Assembly (NCBI RefSeq): GCF_026343335.1
Contig: NZ_JAPELX010000001.1
Location: 558,001-622,000 of the forward strand
Length of the DNA: 64,000 nt
Reading direction: 5' to 3'
DNA from: Streptomyces sp. NBC_00078
GTDB lineage: Bacteria > Actinomycetota > Actinomycetes > Streptomycetales > Streptomycetaceae
Shown: in pieces, positions 39,921 through 47,950 of the stretch
Numbering within the stretch: position 1 is the stretch's first letter
How the letters are laid out: every line of letters starts with the position of its first letter
The notes under the pieces: model-generated
Seen by the model: the letters and a program-made list of their open reading frames with translations, nothing else
Told to the model about the DNA's origin: nothing
Databases searched by the model: none
Program-made: the position numbers and the translations under genes

Positions 39921-39992
39921 GCCTCTTGGTAGCACGCGATGATCGTCAGCGGCCAGGGGTGTACGACGCCCCGGGGGCCCACGACGACGTCG

Positions 39993-42233
39993 TCAGCCCC
40001 CGCCCGACGCCCGCTGCTGCCGCAGCACCGCCACCCTGCGATACAGCTCGACCGCCTCGGCACCACGGCCGAGCTGTTCCAGGCAGTGGGCCTCGTCGTT
40101 GCGGCTGGCGAGGGTGTCGGGGTGGTCGGGGCCCAGGACATGCTCGCGGGCGACGGAGACGCGGCGGTACTCGGTGAGGGCGTCGGGCCAGCGGCCGAGC
40201 CAGCCGAGGCCGACGGCGACCTCGCGGCGGCTGACCAGGGTGTCCGGATGGTCGGGGCCAAGGACGCGGTCCCGGATCGCGCAGACGTCACGGGATTCGG
40301 CGAGGGCCTCCTCCCAGCGGCCCAGGCGACCGAGGTTGACGCCGAGGCCGTGACGGGCGCGCAGGGTCTCGGGGTGGGTGGGACCCTGGACACGGGTGCG
40401 GTCGGCGATCAGGTCGCGGTAGAGGGTGAGCGCCTCCGTGCTGCGGCCGAGACGGCCGAGGCTGATACCGACCTCGTAGCGGGCCGCGAGGGTGTCGGCG
40501 TGGTCGGGGCCGAGTGCCCGGGCGCGGGCCTCGGCGACCTCGTGGTAGGTCTGCAGGGCCTCCGGCCAGCGGCCCAACTGCCCCAGCGCGTAAGCGACTT
40601 CGTAGCGGGTGACCAGGGTGTCGGGATGGTCCGCGCCCAGCACGCGGGCGCGGGCCGCGGCGACGTCGCAGGCCATGCGGTACGAGTCCGCGAGACGGCC
40701 GAGCCTGCTGAGGTTGAAGGCGAGGTTGTGGCGGCAGCGCAGGGTGTCGGGGTGGTCGGGGCCCATGCCGCGCTCGCGGGCGGCGAGGACGGACATGTAC
40801 ACCTGGTGCGCATCGAAGTGGCGCCCCAACTGGCCCAGCACGTAGGCCATTTCCTGCCGGGCGGCAAGCGTGTCGGGGTGGTCGGCGCCCAGCGCCCTGG
40901 TTCTGGCGGCGGCCACCTGCTTGTACTCCTGCAGCGCGTCGGCGGCGCGCCCGGTGCGGCTGAGGGTGAAGGCGATCTCGTAGCGGCTGGCGAGGGTGTC
41001 GGGATGGTCGGGGCCCAGCAGGCGGGTACGCTCGGCGGCCACCGCGCGGTGCACCTCGCCCGCCTCCGCCCAGCGGCCCAGCCGCCCCAGGCTGAGCCCG
41101 GCATTGTGCCGCCCGGACAGCGTGGCCGTCTTCTCCGGCGAGGGCGCGGACGGCTGGTCCGACGGGGGCTCCTGCGCCCGGCCGGCCGCGGATCGCGGGA
41201 TCCACTCGCCGGTGAGGCCGGCCCCGGCGTCCGGTGGTGTGGTGCCGAGGCCTGCGCCGGTGGCCTTGTGGCCGGTGGTCATGCCGCGGGTCCAGGAGGG
41301 CAGACGGACCTCGCGCGAGGGCGCCGGCTCGGGTGGCCGGATCGTCGGCTGCGGGGTCACGACGGTCGGCACGTACGCCGGTGTCGTACGCCCCATGCTG
41401 ATGCGGCGGCTCAACTCACGTGCGTCGTGCGGACGTTGCTCGGGGAGCTTGGCCAGCAAGTCCAGGATGATCTTCTCCAGGTACTCGGGCAGTTCGGCCC
41501 GCCGGCTGCGTGGCGGCCGGGGCGGGGTGTCGCGGTGGCCGACGAGGATCGCCCAGGCGTCGTCGAGGTCGAACGGCGGTGCCCCCGTGGCGATCTCGTA
41601 CAGCACGCATCCCAGCGAGTACAGGTCGCTGCGCTGGTCGACCTCGGATCCGCCGATCTGCTCCGGCGACATGTAGTGCGGGGTGCCCATGGCGATGCCC
41701 GTGCCGGTCAGCCGCGAGGTGAAGCCGATGTCGGCGCCGAGGCGGGCGATGCCGAAGTCGCAGATCTTCACCGTGCCGTCGGTGAGCCGCATGATGTTGG
41801 CGGGTTTCAGGTCGCGGTGCACGATGCTCTGCTGGTGGGTGTAGGCGAGGGCGGCGGAGACCTGGTCGGCGATCTCCACGACGTCGCCCACCGGCAGCGG
41901 GTGCTGCTTGTTGTCCTCCAGGAGCTGGGAGAGGTTGCGGCCCTCCAAGAGCTCCATGACCAGGTAGAGGATGCCGTCGGACTCGCCGAAGTCGTGGACG
42001 ACGGTGATCCCGCGGTGCTGGAGGGCGGCGGCCACCCTGGCCTCACGGCGAAAGCGTTCCCTGAGAACCCGGGTGAAGGACTGGTCGTGGTGCGGGCCCA
42101 GGGGCTTGAGGCACTTCACGGCGACATGACGGCCCAGCGACTCGTCGCGCGCACGCCACACCTCGCCCATACCGCCCCGTCCGATCAGGTCGAGCAGCCG
42201 GTACCGGCCCTGGATCAGCCTGCTGTCCCCCAT
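39993..42233 (-). CDS. Serine/threonine protein kinase with eight TPR-like repeats
   Basis: This 746-residue kinase has an N-terminal Hanks-type domain (residues 9 to about 270): GRGGMGEVWRARD loop, Lys40 in HVAVKCLK, catalytic HRDLKPANIM at 139-148, DFG at 159-161 and GTPHYMSPEQIGG. A Pro/Ser/Thr-rich linker follows, then from about residue 370 to the end a chain of near-identical 42-residue units with the signature LGPDHPDTLASR and LGRLGRW-EA. Eight such signatures are visible. No transmembrane helix is seen, so unlike PknB this is a soluble kinase whose TPR part probably binds a substrate or partner. The ATG at 42233 follows a GGGGCGA. Relatives occur near NB-ARC and effector systems but none is next to it here. 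Confidence 0.9.
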   Translation of the reverse strand: MGDSRLIQGRYRLLDLIGRGGMGEVWRARDESLGRHVAVKCLKPLGPHHDQSFTRVLRERFRREARVAAALQHRGITVVHDFGESDGILYLVMELLEGRNLSQLLEDNKQHPLPVGDVVEIADQVSAALAYTHQQSIVHRDLKPANIMRLTDGTVKICDFGIARLGADIGFTSRLTGTGIAMGTPHYMSPEQIGGSEVDQRSDLYSLGCVLYEIATGAPPFDLDDAWAILVGHRDTPPRPPRSRRAELPEYLEKIILDLLAKLPEQRPHDARELSRRISMGRTTPAYVPTVVTPQPTIRPPEPAPSREVRLPSWTRGMTTGHKATGAGLGTTPPDAGAGLTGEWIPRSAAGRAQEPPSDQPSAPSPEKTATLSGRHNAGLSLGRLGRWAEAGEVHRAVAAERTRLLGPDHPDTLASRYEIAFTLSRTGRAADALQEYKQVAAARTRALGADHPDTLAARQEMAYVLGQLGRHFDAHQVYMSVLAARERGMGPDHPDTLRCRHNLAFNLSRLGRLADSYRMACDVAAARARVLGADHPDTLVTRYEVAYALGQLGRWPEALQTYHEVAEARARALGPDHADTLAARYEVGISLGRLGRSTEALTLYRDLIADRTRVQGPTHPETLRARHGLGVNLGRLGRWEEALAESRDVCAIRDRVLGPDHPDTLVSRREVAVGLGWLGRWPDALTEYRRVSVAREHVLGPDHPDTLASRNDEAHCLEQLGRGAEAVELYRRVAVLRQQRASGGG
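40020..41110 (-). repeat. Tandem 126-bp coding repeats (42-residue TPR-like units)
   Basis: About eight to nine direct repeats of 126 bp encode the TPR-like part of the kinase. Each holds a GG-x-CCC-GA-CA-CCC-GA-CAC-CTC string for GPDHPDTL. The high DNA similarity between units suggests recent duplication or ongoing homogenisation. Confidence 0.8.
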
Positions 42234-42295
42234 CTGCTGCGATCGCCCCCGTAACTGTTCGCCCCGGCCACCCCTGGCCCGTCCAGTATGGCGAC

Positions 42296-43153
42296 CTATC
42301 GTCCGAGTTTGTACGGTGCCGGGCGGGAGCCGGGGCCCAGCCGTGACATGGCGCGCAGGATGTGCTTGGGCGGGAGTTGCCATCGCACACGTGCGGGAAC
42401 ACAGCGCAGCAGGGTGCCCGTGGCACGCAACTGCCGGGTGACGGTACCGGGATGCGGAGCAGGCCGGCCGTACAGCTCGTGGGCGTACGGCGGCAGGGCG
42501 GCGTACGCCAGGTGTGCCACATGCCGCCACAGCACCTCCCGAGCCGGGACGAGGAGGGGGTGCGTCGGGGGGCGGAGCAGGAAGTCATCCACTTCGCGCG
42601 CCTCGGCTCCGGCGGCGAGTCCGGGCCGCGCCTTCTCGAAGTAGGCCTCCATCTCCGACTGGTTCGCGGGTACGGCGTCGGGGTCGAGGCCCACCAGGCG
42701 TGCGCTGACGCGGTGTTCGCCGATGTAACGGTCCACCTGCGCGTCGGTGAGGGGGAATCCGGAGCGGCGGGCGACCTGCACATAGGAGTCGATCTCGGCG
42801 CAGTGCACCCACAGCAGCAGGCCGGGTTCGTCGACGCCGTACCGCTCCCCCGTGTCCGGGTCGGTCGCGGACAGCATGCTGTGGATCTTCCGCACGCGGG
42901 CGCCCGCCCGTTCGGCGGCCTGAGTCGTCCCGTACGTCGTGGTGCCGACGAAGTTCGCGGTCCGCATGAGACGGCCCCAGGCATCGCGCCGGAAGTCGGA
43001 GTTCTGCATGACTCCGCGCACCGCGCGCGGATGCAGGGCCTGGAGGTAGAGCGCACGTACGCCGGCGACCCACATCATGGGGTCGCCGTGTATCTGCCAG
43101 GTCACCGAGACCGGTCCGAACAGCCCGGGGTCACCTGCCTTGAAGCCCGTCAC
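42296..43153 (-). CDS. DUF2236/MpaB-family oxygenase-like protein
   Basis: The product belongs to the DUF2236 group (MpaB, latex-clearing-protein-like haem proteins). Conserved text is SVTWQIHGDPMMWVAGVRALYLQALHPRAVRGVMQNSDFRRDAWGRL near the start, and the family histidines HGDP, LHP and the late VLWRHVAHLA are visible. The members are thought to bind a b-type haem and act as oxygenases, but most are uncharacterised. The start is uncertain. Family similarity starts at DPGLFGPVSV, so I use the GTG at 43153 (285 residues), although GAAGGG sits directly against it. GTG 43171 and TTG 43219 are alternatives. The gene borders a region of gene debris to its right. Confidence 0.7.
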   Translation of the reverse strand: MTGFKAGDPGLFGPVSVTWQIHGDPMMWVAGVRALYLQALHPRAVRGVMQNSDFRRDAWGRLMRTANFVGTTTYGTTQAAERAGARVRKIHSMLSATDPDTGERYGVDEPGLLLWVHCAEIDSYVQVARRSGFPLTDAQVDRYIGEHRVSARLVGLDPDAVPANQSEMEAYFEKARPGLAAGAEAREVDDFLLRPPTHPLLVPAREVLWRHVAHLAYAALPPYAHELYGRPAPHPGTVTRQLRATGTLLRCVPARVRWQLPPKHILRAMSRLGPGSRPAPYKLGR

Positions 43154-43696
43154 CCCTTCAGATGTGACCACAGACGTTAGGTGTCTCTGGAACAGCACGT
43201 CGACCTGGGCTTTTGCCAACCAGCTTCAGTAGTACGGGGAGCGGTCTGCCGAGGATTCTTGGCACATTGGTACAGATTCATAGATCCTCCTGCCCTGCAC
43301 CGCAAGAAGGTCCCCTCCCCCTGCGGCTGCCTGCATAGGCACATCCTCGATCACAAGCGTCACCCCTGATCCTCCCCAGAGCGCCGCTGGTTCATTCCCT
43401 CGAAGGCGGGTCCGCGGTCAGGGCGGCGTCGTTCATTGAGTCTGTCCGGTTTGACCATGTGATGCCGAGGGTGGCGAGGGGTCGGGTGGCGTTGCGTGTG
43501 TGGTGGCTGAGGTCGGCGGCGATGCCTACTGGGTCCAGTCCCTTGCGTGCCTGCTCGTCCAGGAGCCCTACGGTGATAGCACGGGCATTTCACCGAGACA
43601 GCACACCAGCCCTGCTGATCAGCTCCGGCGCGGGTGGCGGCCTCGGCCTGGTAGGTCGTGGCGCCCGTGGTGTCGACGCCGCTCGTGACGGTGGCG
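43154..43696. other. Degenerate stretch with unrecognised coding remnants
   Basis: No intact gene is seen. On the minus strand around 43395-43590 a frame with several neighbours reads LLDEQARKGLDPVGIAAD and then HTRNATRPLATLGITWSNRT up to a stop, which looks like real coding text from a protein I do not recognise. On the minus strand at about 43630-43690 a short piece reads DTTGATTYQAEAATRAGA, like the start of a carbohydrate-binding module. Base composition dips around 43240-43300. I take the whole stretch as decayed DNA. Confidence 0.5.
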
Positions 43697-43881
43697 TCAG
43701 CTGGTCACGCGGAAGGTGGCGTCGCCGCGCCCCAGCGTCGTGGTGATCGGGTCGAGGCGGAGTTGGTGGGCGTAGTGGCGGATGTAGTGGCCGGGGTGGC
43801 TGTAGGACTCGAACGACGACCAGGTGGAGTCGGCGAGTCCGGCGACCTTGCGGAAGGTGGCGTCGGCGGCGAACTGGCTTG
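43697..43881 (-). pseudogene. Tail of an AbfB (CBM42) arabinose-binding domain
   Basis: A minus-strand frame of about 60 codons ending in TGA at 43699-43697 reads FAADATFRKVAGLADSTWSS, then YIRHYAHQLRLDPITTT and DATFRVTS. This is the last part of an AbfB arabinofuranose-binding domain. It closely matches the end of the intact GH43 gene at 44775-46163 (FAGDATFYRTAGLADSSWSS, YIRHFDYVLRIDPISTT, DATFRVGY). The sequence upstream of 43881 is unrelated, so the rest of the gene has been lost. It is probably a relic of a second arabinanase/arabinofuranosidase gene. Confidence 0.75.
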
Positions 43882-44221
43882 AGGATCATCCCCACGCCAT
43901 GCCGATTTCTCGACTTCGGCGCCGACCACACCTGGTTCGTGATGCTCTGGGTCCAAGCAACCGCCGCCCAACGCCAAGAACTGCTGCGGGAACCGGGCGA
44001 GCTGCGCGCCCTGGTCGACGCTCTGGTATCGGTGCCGGCCGCCGCGCACAAGGACGGCTGGCTGCACCGCGACATCAAACCGTCGAACATCCTGCACTTC
44101 GACAGCCGCTGGACTCTTGCCGACTGGGCATCGTCCCGGCCGCGCGGCCAGACCACCAAGGTGGGCCGCACCGGCCGCTTCATCGGCACCGAGGGCTTCG
44201 CCGCCCCCGAACTGCCGTGTC
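43880..44221 (+). pseudogene. Fragment of a serine/threonine protein kinase
   Basis: The plus-strand frame encodes a kinase middle section: an N-lobe remnant (FVMLWVQATAAQRQELL), then DGWLHRDIKPSNILHFDSRW (catalytic loop), LADWASSRP in place of the usual DFG/DWG, and FIGTEGFAAPEL (activation segment end). Both ends of the kinase are missing. It starts at the junction with the AbfB tail and stops at the junction with a transposase remnant. Expression of a functional kinase is not plausible. Confidence 0.72.
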
Positions 44222-44324
44222 GACGACTTATGAACCGCACGGTGCCGAGGAATCCCCGCTCGGCACATAGCACGTGCGCCGTGGCCAACGTGGCATGGCC
44301 GCACAGTCTGGCTCGACATCCGGC

Positions 44325-44560
44325 CGAGCCGATCCCCGCCTTCGACCTCCCCTGCCGCCACAACTCGTGGGCGGCAGCTTGTTGTTCATGGAGCCGGGTC
44401 ACGATCTTCACCCCTGTCGGCAGCTGGACTACCCGCGGTTCGTCGGGGGTGTCTGCTGGTTCCGAAGGCGGTTCGACCAGACGGGGCGATGACCGTTCAC
44501 TGTCTTCTCGATCGCCCGTCCGAGATTGGCCCACAGGTGGTAGCGGCAGCCGCTGCAAAG
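44325..44560 (-). mobile_element. Frameshifted ISL3-family transposase remnant
   Basis: Two minus-strand frames carry consecutive ISL3 transposase text. One reads CRYHLWANLGRAIEKTVNGH at about 44490-44555. After a frameshift the other reads LVEPPSEPADTPDEPRVVQL, then VKIVTRLHEQQAAAHELWRQ and GRSKAGIG, down to about 44325. No terminal inverted repeats or complete gene are seen. The element probably caused the rearrangements that left the kinase and AbfB fragments. Confidence 0.68.
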
Positions 44561-44624
44561 AATCTCGCAGCCTCGCCAGAGTGATTGACGAGCAGGGTGG
44601 GGTGATCTACTTTCTGATCGACTT

Positions 44625-44648
44625 TCCGAACCTAGTTCGAAATTTCGG
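44625..44648. promoter_or_regulatory. Overlapping palindromes upstream of the GH43/AbfB gene
   Basis: CGAAC-CTA-GTTCG (44628-44640) is a perfect 5-3-5 repeat, extended on both sides with one mismatch. CGAAATTTCG (44639-44648) is a perfect 10-bp palindrome overlapping it. CGAA-N-TTCG-type elements are known from Streptomyces xylanase and arabinofuranosidase promoters. Confidence 0.6.
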
Positions 44649-44774
44649 CCATCTCGCTTGTCTGGCTGCGCCTTTCACGTCCCCGCTCCCCCACTCCCCC
44701 TCACTCACAGGTCACGCGGCCGCTCGCTCCGCTCCCAAAGCCGCACTCGCGCCCGCACCCGCTTGGAGATCACG

Positions 44775-46163
44775 ATGAGCGCAAGACCCCAGCCGTCCCG
44801 CCGCCTCTTCCTCGGCATGGCCGCCACCACGCCTCTCGCCCTGTCCGGCGTGATGACCCTCGGCGCCGGCACCGCCCACGCGGCCGACTCGGCGTACGTC
44901 ATGTGCTACTTCACCGAGTCGACGAGCCTCGGCGCGGGCACCGACTACGGCCTCCACCTGGCCGTCAGCACCGACTCGCTGAACTGGACGCCGCTGAACC
45001 AGAACAACCCCGTGGTCACCCCCACCGCGGGCGCCCTCGGCCTGCGCGACCCGTTCCTCATCCGCAAACAGGACGGCACGTTCGTCGTCCTCGCCACCGA
45101 CCTCAAGGGCACGGACTGGGGGTACAACAGCCAGTACATCCACGTCTGGGACTCGGCCGACCTGCGCACCTTCACCGGCTACCGCCGCCTCAAACTCCAC
45201 GACATGGCCACGCACAGCTGGGCACCCGAGGCGTTCTGGGACGCGGGCCGGGGCCAGTACGCGGTGATCTACTCGGCGGTCAACTCCAGCGGCCACAACG
45301 TCATCATGGTCAACTACACCAGCGACTTCGTCACGGCGTCGGCCCCGCAGGTCTTCTTCGACCCCGGGTACGACGTGATCGACGGGGACATGGCGGTCGG
45401 CGTCAACGGCTACAACTACCTGTTCTTCAAGAAGAACGAGACACTGGTGTCCGCGCGCTCCACCACCCTCAACCCGGGCAGCTTCACCGAGTACAGCGCG
45501 GGCGTGTCGCACGGCGGCACCGAGGCGCCGACGGTGGTCAAGTCGCTGACGTCGGGCAACTGGTACCTCTGGGGCGACTCGTACACGCCGAACGGCGTCT
45601 TCTATGCCTGGCAGACCAGCGACCTGGCCTCCGGCACGTGGACCGCGCTCGACCAGAAGACGTACACCCAGCCGGTCAACTCGAAGCACTGCGGCATCAC
45701 GACGATCACGACAACCGAGTACGACAACCTGCTCACCAAGTGGGGCGCCCCGGCCTGGAACCGTCTCAAGTCGTACAACTTCCCGGCCCGTTACGTCCGC
45801 CACGCCGACTACGTCGGGCGCATAGACGAGTACCCCTTCGACCTGTACACCGACTCGGAATGGAAACTCGTCCCGGGCCTGGCCGACAGCACCGGCATCT
45901 CCTTCCAGTCGGTCAACTACCCGACCCGCTATCTCCGGCACTACAACTACGCCCTCCAACTCGACGTCAACGACGGCACATCGACGTTCGCGGGCGACGC
46001 GACGTTCTATCGGACGGCGGGGCTGGCGGACAGTTCGTGGTCGTCCTTCCGGTCGTACAACAATCCGACGCGCTATATACGGCACTTCGACTACGTCCTG
46101 CGCATCGACCCGATCTCCACGACTACCGAGCAGCAGGACGCTACGTTCCGGGTGGGGTACTGA
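44775..46163 (+). CDS. Tat-exported GH43 arabinofuranosidase/arabinanase with AbfB domain
   Basis: This 462-residue secreted enzyme has a twin-arginine signal (SRRLFLGMAATTPLALSG), a GH43-type five-bladed propeller at about residues 35-320, and a C-terminal AbfB (CBM42) domain at about 325-462 that binds arabinose side chains. Propeller text includes LHLAVSTDSLNWTPLNQNNP, LGLRDPFLIRKQDGTFVVLATD (with the catalytic base Asp region), HSWAPEAFWD (acid Glu) and YDVIDGDMAVGV. The AbfB repeats read YPTRYLRHYNYALQLD and NPTRYIRHFDYVLRID. The ATG at 44775 follows GGAG. The gene probably releases arabinose from arabinan or arabinoxylan. Two overlapping palindromes lie 130 bases upstream. Confidence 0.87.
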   Translation: MSARPQPSRRLFLGMAATTPLALSGVMTLGAGTAHAADSAYVMCYFTESTSLGAGTDYGLHLAVSTDSLNWTPLNQNNPVVTPTAGALGLRDPFLIRKQDGTFVVLATDLKGTDWGYNSQYIHVWDSADLRTFTGYRRLKLHDMATHSWAPEAFWDAGRGQYAVIYSAVNSSGHNVIMVNYTSDFVTASAPQVFFDPGYDVIDGDMAVGVNGYNYLFFKKNETLVSARSTTLNPGSFTEYSAGVSHGGTEAPTVVKSLTSGNWYLWGDSYTPNGVFYAWQTSDLASGTWTALDQKTYTQPVNSKHCGITTITTTEYDNLLTKWGAPAWNRLKSYNFPARYVRHADYVGRIDEYPFDLYTDSEWKLVPGLADSTGISFQSVNYPTRYLRHYNYALQLDVNDGTSTFAGDATFYRTAGLADSSWSSFRSYNNPTRYIRHFDYVLRIDPISTTTEQQDATFRVGY

Positions 46164-46189
46164 GTCGGGGCTGTCCTGAACTGACGTGG

Positions 46190-46430
46190 CCGTAGAGGAA
46201 CTTCGGGGTCAGGTCTCTGTGCCGGCCGCCGACATCCACCCCGGCGCCTCCCGTCCGGGAACCTTCTCCCACAGCACCGACGGAACCAACTTCACCCGCC
46301 CGGGGCCGCGTTCACCATGGGCACCACCTGGCAGTTTCTTCACGGGCTACCGCTTCGCCCTTCCAGCTGCGCCACGCAGACACTCGGCGGCGCCATCCGC
46401 ATCGCACGGTTCGCACTGACCACACCCCGA
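46190..46430 (+). pseudogene. Decayed C-terminal tail of a beta-xylosidase-like GH43 gene
   Basis: Three plus-strand frames together give VPAADIHPGASRPGTFSHSTD and GTNFTRPGP, then FTMGTTWQF, FTGYRFAL and ATQTLGGAIRIARFALTTP. This is the closing beta-sandwich of GH43 beta-xylosidase-type enzymes (the usual form has FTMGTTWQFFTGYRFALF in one frame). At least two frameshifts separate the pieces, and no start or catalytic domain is present. It is a relic that sits between two intact GH43 genes, so a third glycosidase once stood here. Confidence 0.65.
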
Positions 46431-46504
46431 GCACAGCAACGTCCCTCCCCCACATCTGACCAGCTGCTCAGTCACCGGCCTGCAGCACCAGAAAGGACCA
46501 CTCC

Positions 46505-47950
46505 ATGGCCAGTACCGCCGTCCACAGGCCAACGGCTCACCCGACCGCAGTGAGATCACCCGCCACCGGTACGAGACTCGCCCGGGCAACCTGGGTGCTG
46601 ATCCTCATGTTGGCGTTCGCCGTCCTTCCCGCCGCGATGCATCCCACGGCGGCCAGGGCCGACAACCCGATCGTGCAGAACGTCTACACCGCCGACCCGG
46701 CCCCGCTGGTCTACAACGGACGGGTCTACCTCTACACCGGGCACGACGAGGACGGCTCCAACTCCTCCTTCGTGATGAAGGATTGGCGGGTGTGGTCCTC
46801 CGCCGACATGGTCAACTGGACCGACCACGGCTCGCCGCTCAGCCTGGCCACCTTCAGCTGGGCGTCCACCGACGCGTGGGCGGGCCAGGCCGTCGAACGG
46901 GGCGGCAAGTTCTACTGGTATGTGCCGGTGACGGCCCGGGCGACCGGCCGGATGGCCATCGGCGTGGCGGTGTCGGACAGCCCCACTGGACCCTTCCGGG
47001 ACGCCCTCGGCCACCCGCTGATCGAGAACAGTGAGATCGACCCGACCGTCTTCATCGACGACGACGGCCAGGCGTACCTGTACTGGGGAAATCCGAACCT
47101 GTGGTACGTCAAGCTGAACGCGGACATGACCTCCTACGCAGGCAGCCCCGTCCAAATTCCGCTCACCACCGCGGGCTTCGGAACCCGCACCGACAACCCT
47201 GACCGTCCCACGCTGTACGAAGAAGCACCCTGGGTCTACAAGCGGAACGGCCTGTACTACATGGTGTACGCGGCCAAGTGCTGCTCGGAGTTCATCGCCT
47301 ACTCCACGGCACCCAGCCCGACCGGGCCGTGGACCTACCGTGGAACAGTCATGCCCGCCCAGGGCAACAGCTTCACCAACCACCCGGGCATCGTGGACTT
47401 TCAGGGCAACTCGTATTTCTTCTATCACAACGGCGCCCTCCCGGGCGGCGGCAACTTCACCCGCTCGGTCGCAGTGGAGAAGTTCTCCTACAACGCTGAC
47501 GGAACGATCCCGACGATCAACATGACGACCACCGGTGCTCCCCAGGTCGGTGCACTTGACCCGTACGTACGCCAGGAGGCCGAGACGATCGCCTGGGGTT
47601 CCGGGATCGAGACCGAATGGACCAGTGACGGCGGAATGGACGTCGGCTGGATCGAAGACGGCGACTACATCAAGGTCAAGGGAGTGGCCTTCGGGGCGGG
47701 TGCGTCCTCCTACACTGCGCGCGTGGCCTCCGCCGCCAGCGGCGGCACCGTCGAGCTGCGCCTGGGCAGTCCGAGCGGGACGGTCGTGGGCCGGTGCACT
47801 GTGCCGAACACCGGCGGCTGGCAGGCCTGGACCACGGTGACCTGCCCGGTGAGCGGCGCGACCGGAACCCAGGACCTCTACCTGCGGTTCGCCGGCGGCA
47901 GCGGCTACCTGTTCAACATGAACTGGTGGCAGTTCACCCGCGCCGCGTAA
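46505..47950 (+). CDS. Secreted GH43 arabinoxylan arabinofuranohydrolase-like enzyme with CBM6
   Basis: This 481-residue secreted enzyme has a signal peptide of about 52 residues (ATWVLILMLAFAVLPAAMHPTAARA), a GH43 propeller at about 55-350 and a CBM6 domain at about 355-478. The catalytic text is YTADPAPLVYNGRVYLYTGHDEDG (base), SEIDPTVFIDDDGQAYLYWG (pKa Asp) and LYEEAPWVYKRNGLYYMVYA (acid Glu). The CBM6 opens YVRQEAETIAWGSGIETEW. The layout resembles XynD-type arabinoxylan arabinofuranohydrolases. The ATG at 46505 has AGAAAGGA upstream. It complements the preceding GH43/AbfB enzyme in arabinose release. Confidence 0.88.
   Translation: MASTAVHRPTAHPTAVRSPATGTRLARATWVLILMLAFAVLPAAMHPTAARADNPIVQNVYTADPAPLVYNGRVYLYTGHDEDGSNSSFVMKDWRVWSSADMVNWTDHGSPLSLATFSWASTDAWAGQAVERGGKFYWYVPVTARATGRMAIGVAVSDSPTGPFRDALGHPLIENSEIDPTVFIDDDGQAYLYWGNPNLWYVKLNADMTSYAGSPVQIPLTTAGFGTRTDNPDRPTLYEEAPWVYKRNGLYYMVYAAKCCSEFIAYSTAPSPTGPWTYRGTVMPAQGNSFTNHPGIVDFQGNSYFFYHNGALPGGGNFTRSVAVEKFSYNADGTIPTINMTTTGAPQVGALDPYVRQEAETIAWGSGIETEWTSDGGMDVGWIEDGDYIKVKGVAFGAGASSYTARVASAASGGTVELRLGSPSGTVVGRCTVPNTGGWQAWTTVTCPVSGATGTQDLYLRFAGGSGYLFNMNWWQFTRAA

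Noticed and set aside
40020..41110. Tandem repeats as a CRISPR array
   Set aside because: The repeats are 126 bp, coding, in frame with a kinase and give TPR-like units; there are no short repeats with unique spacers.
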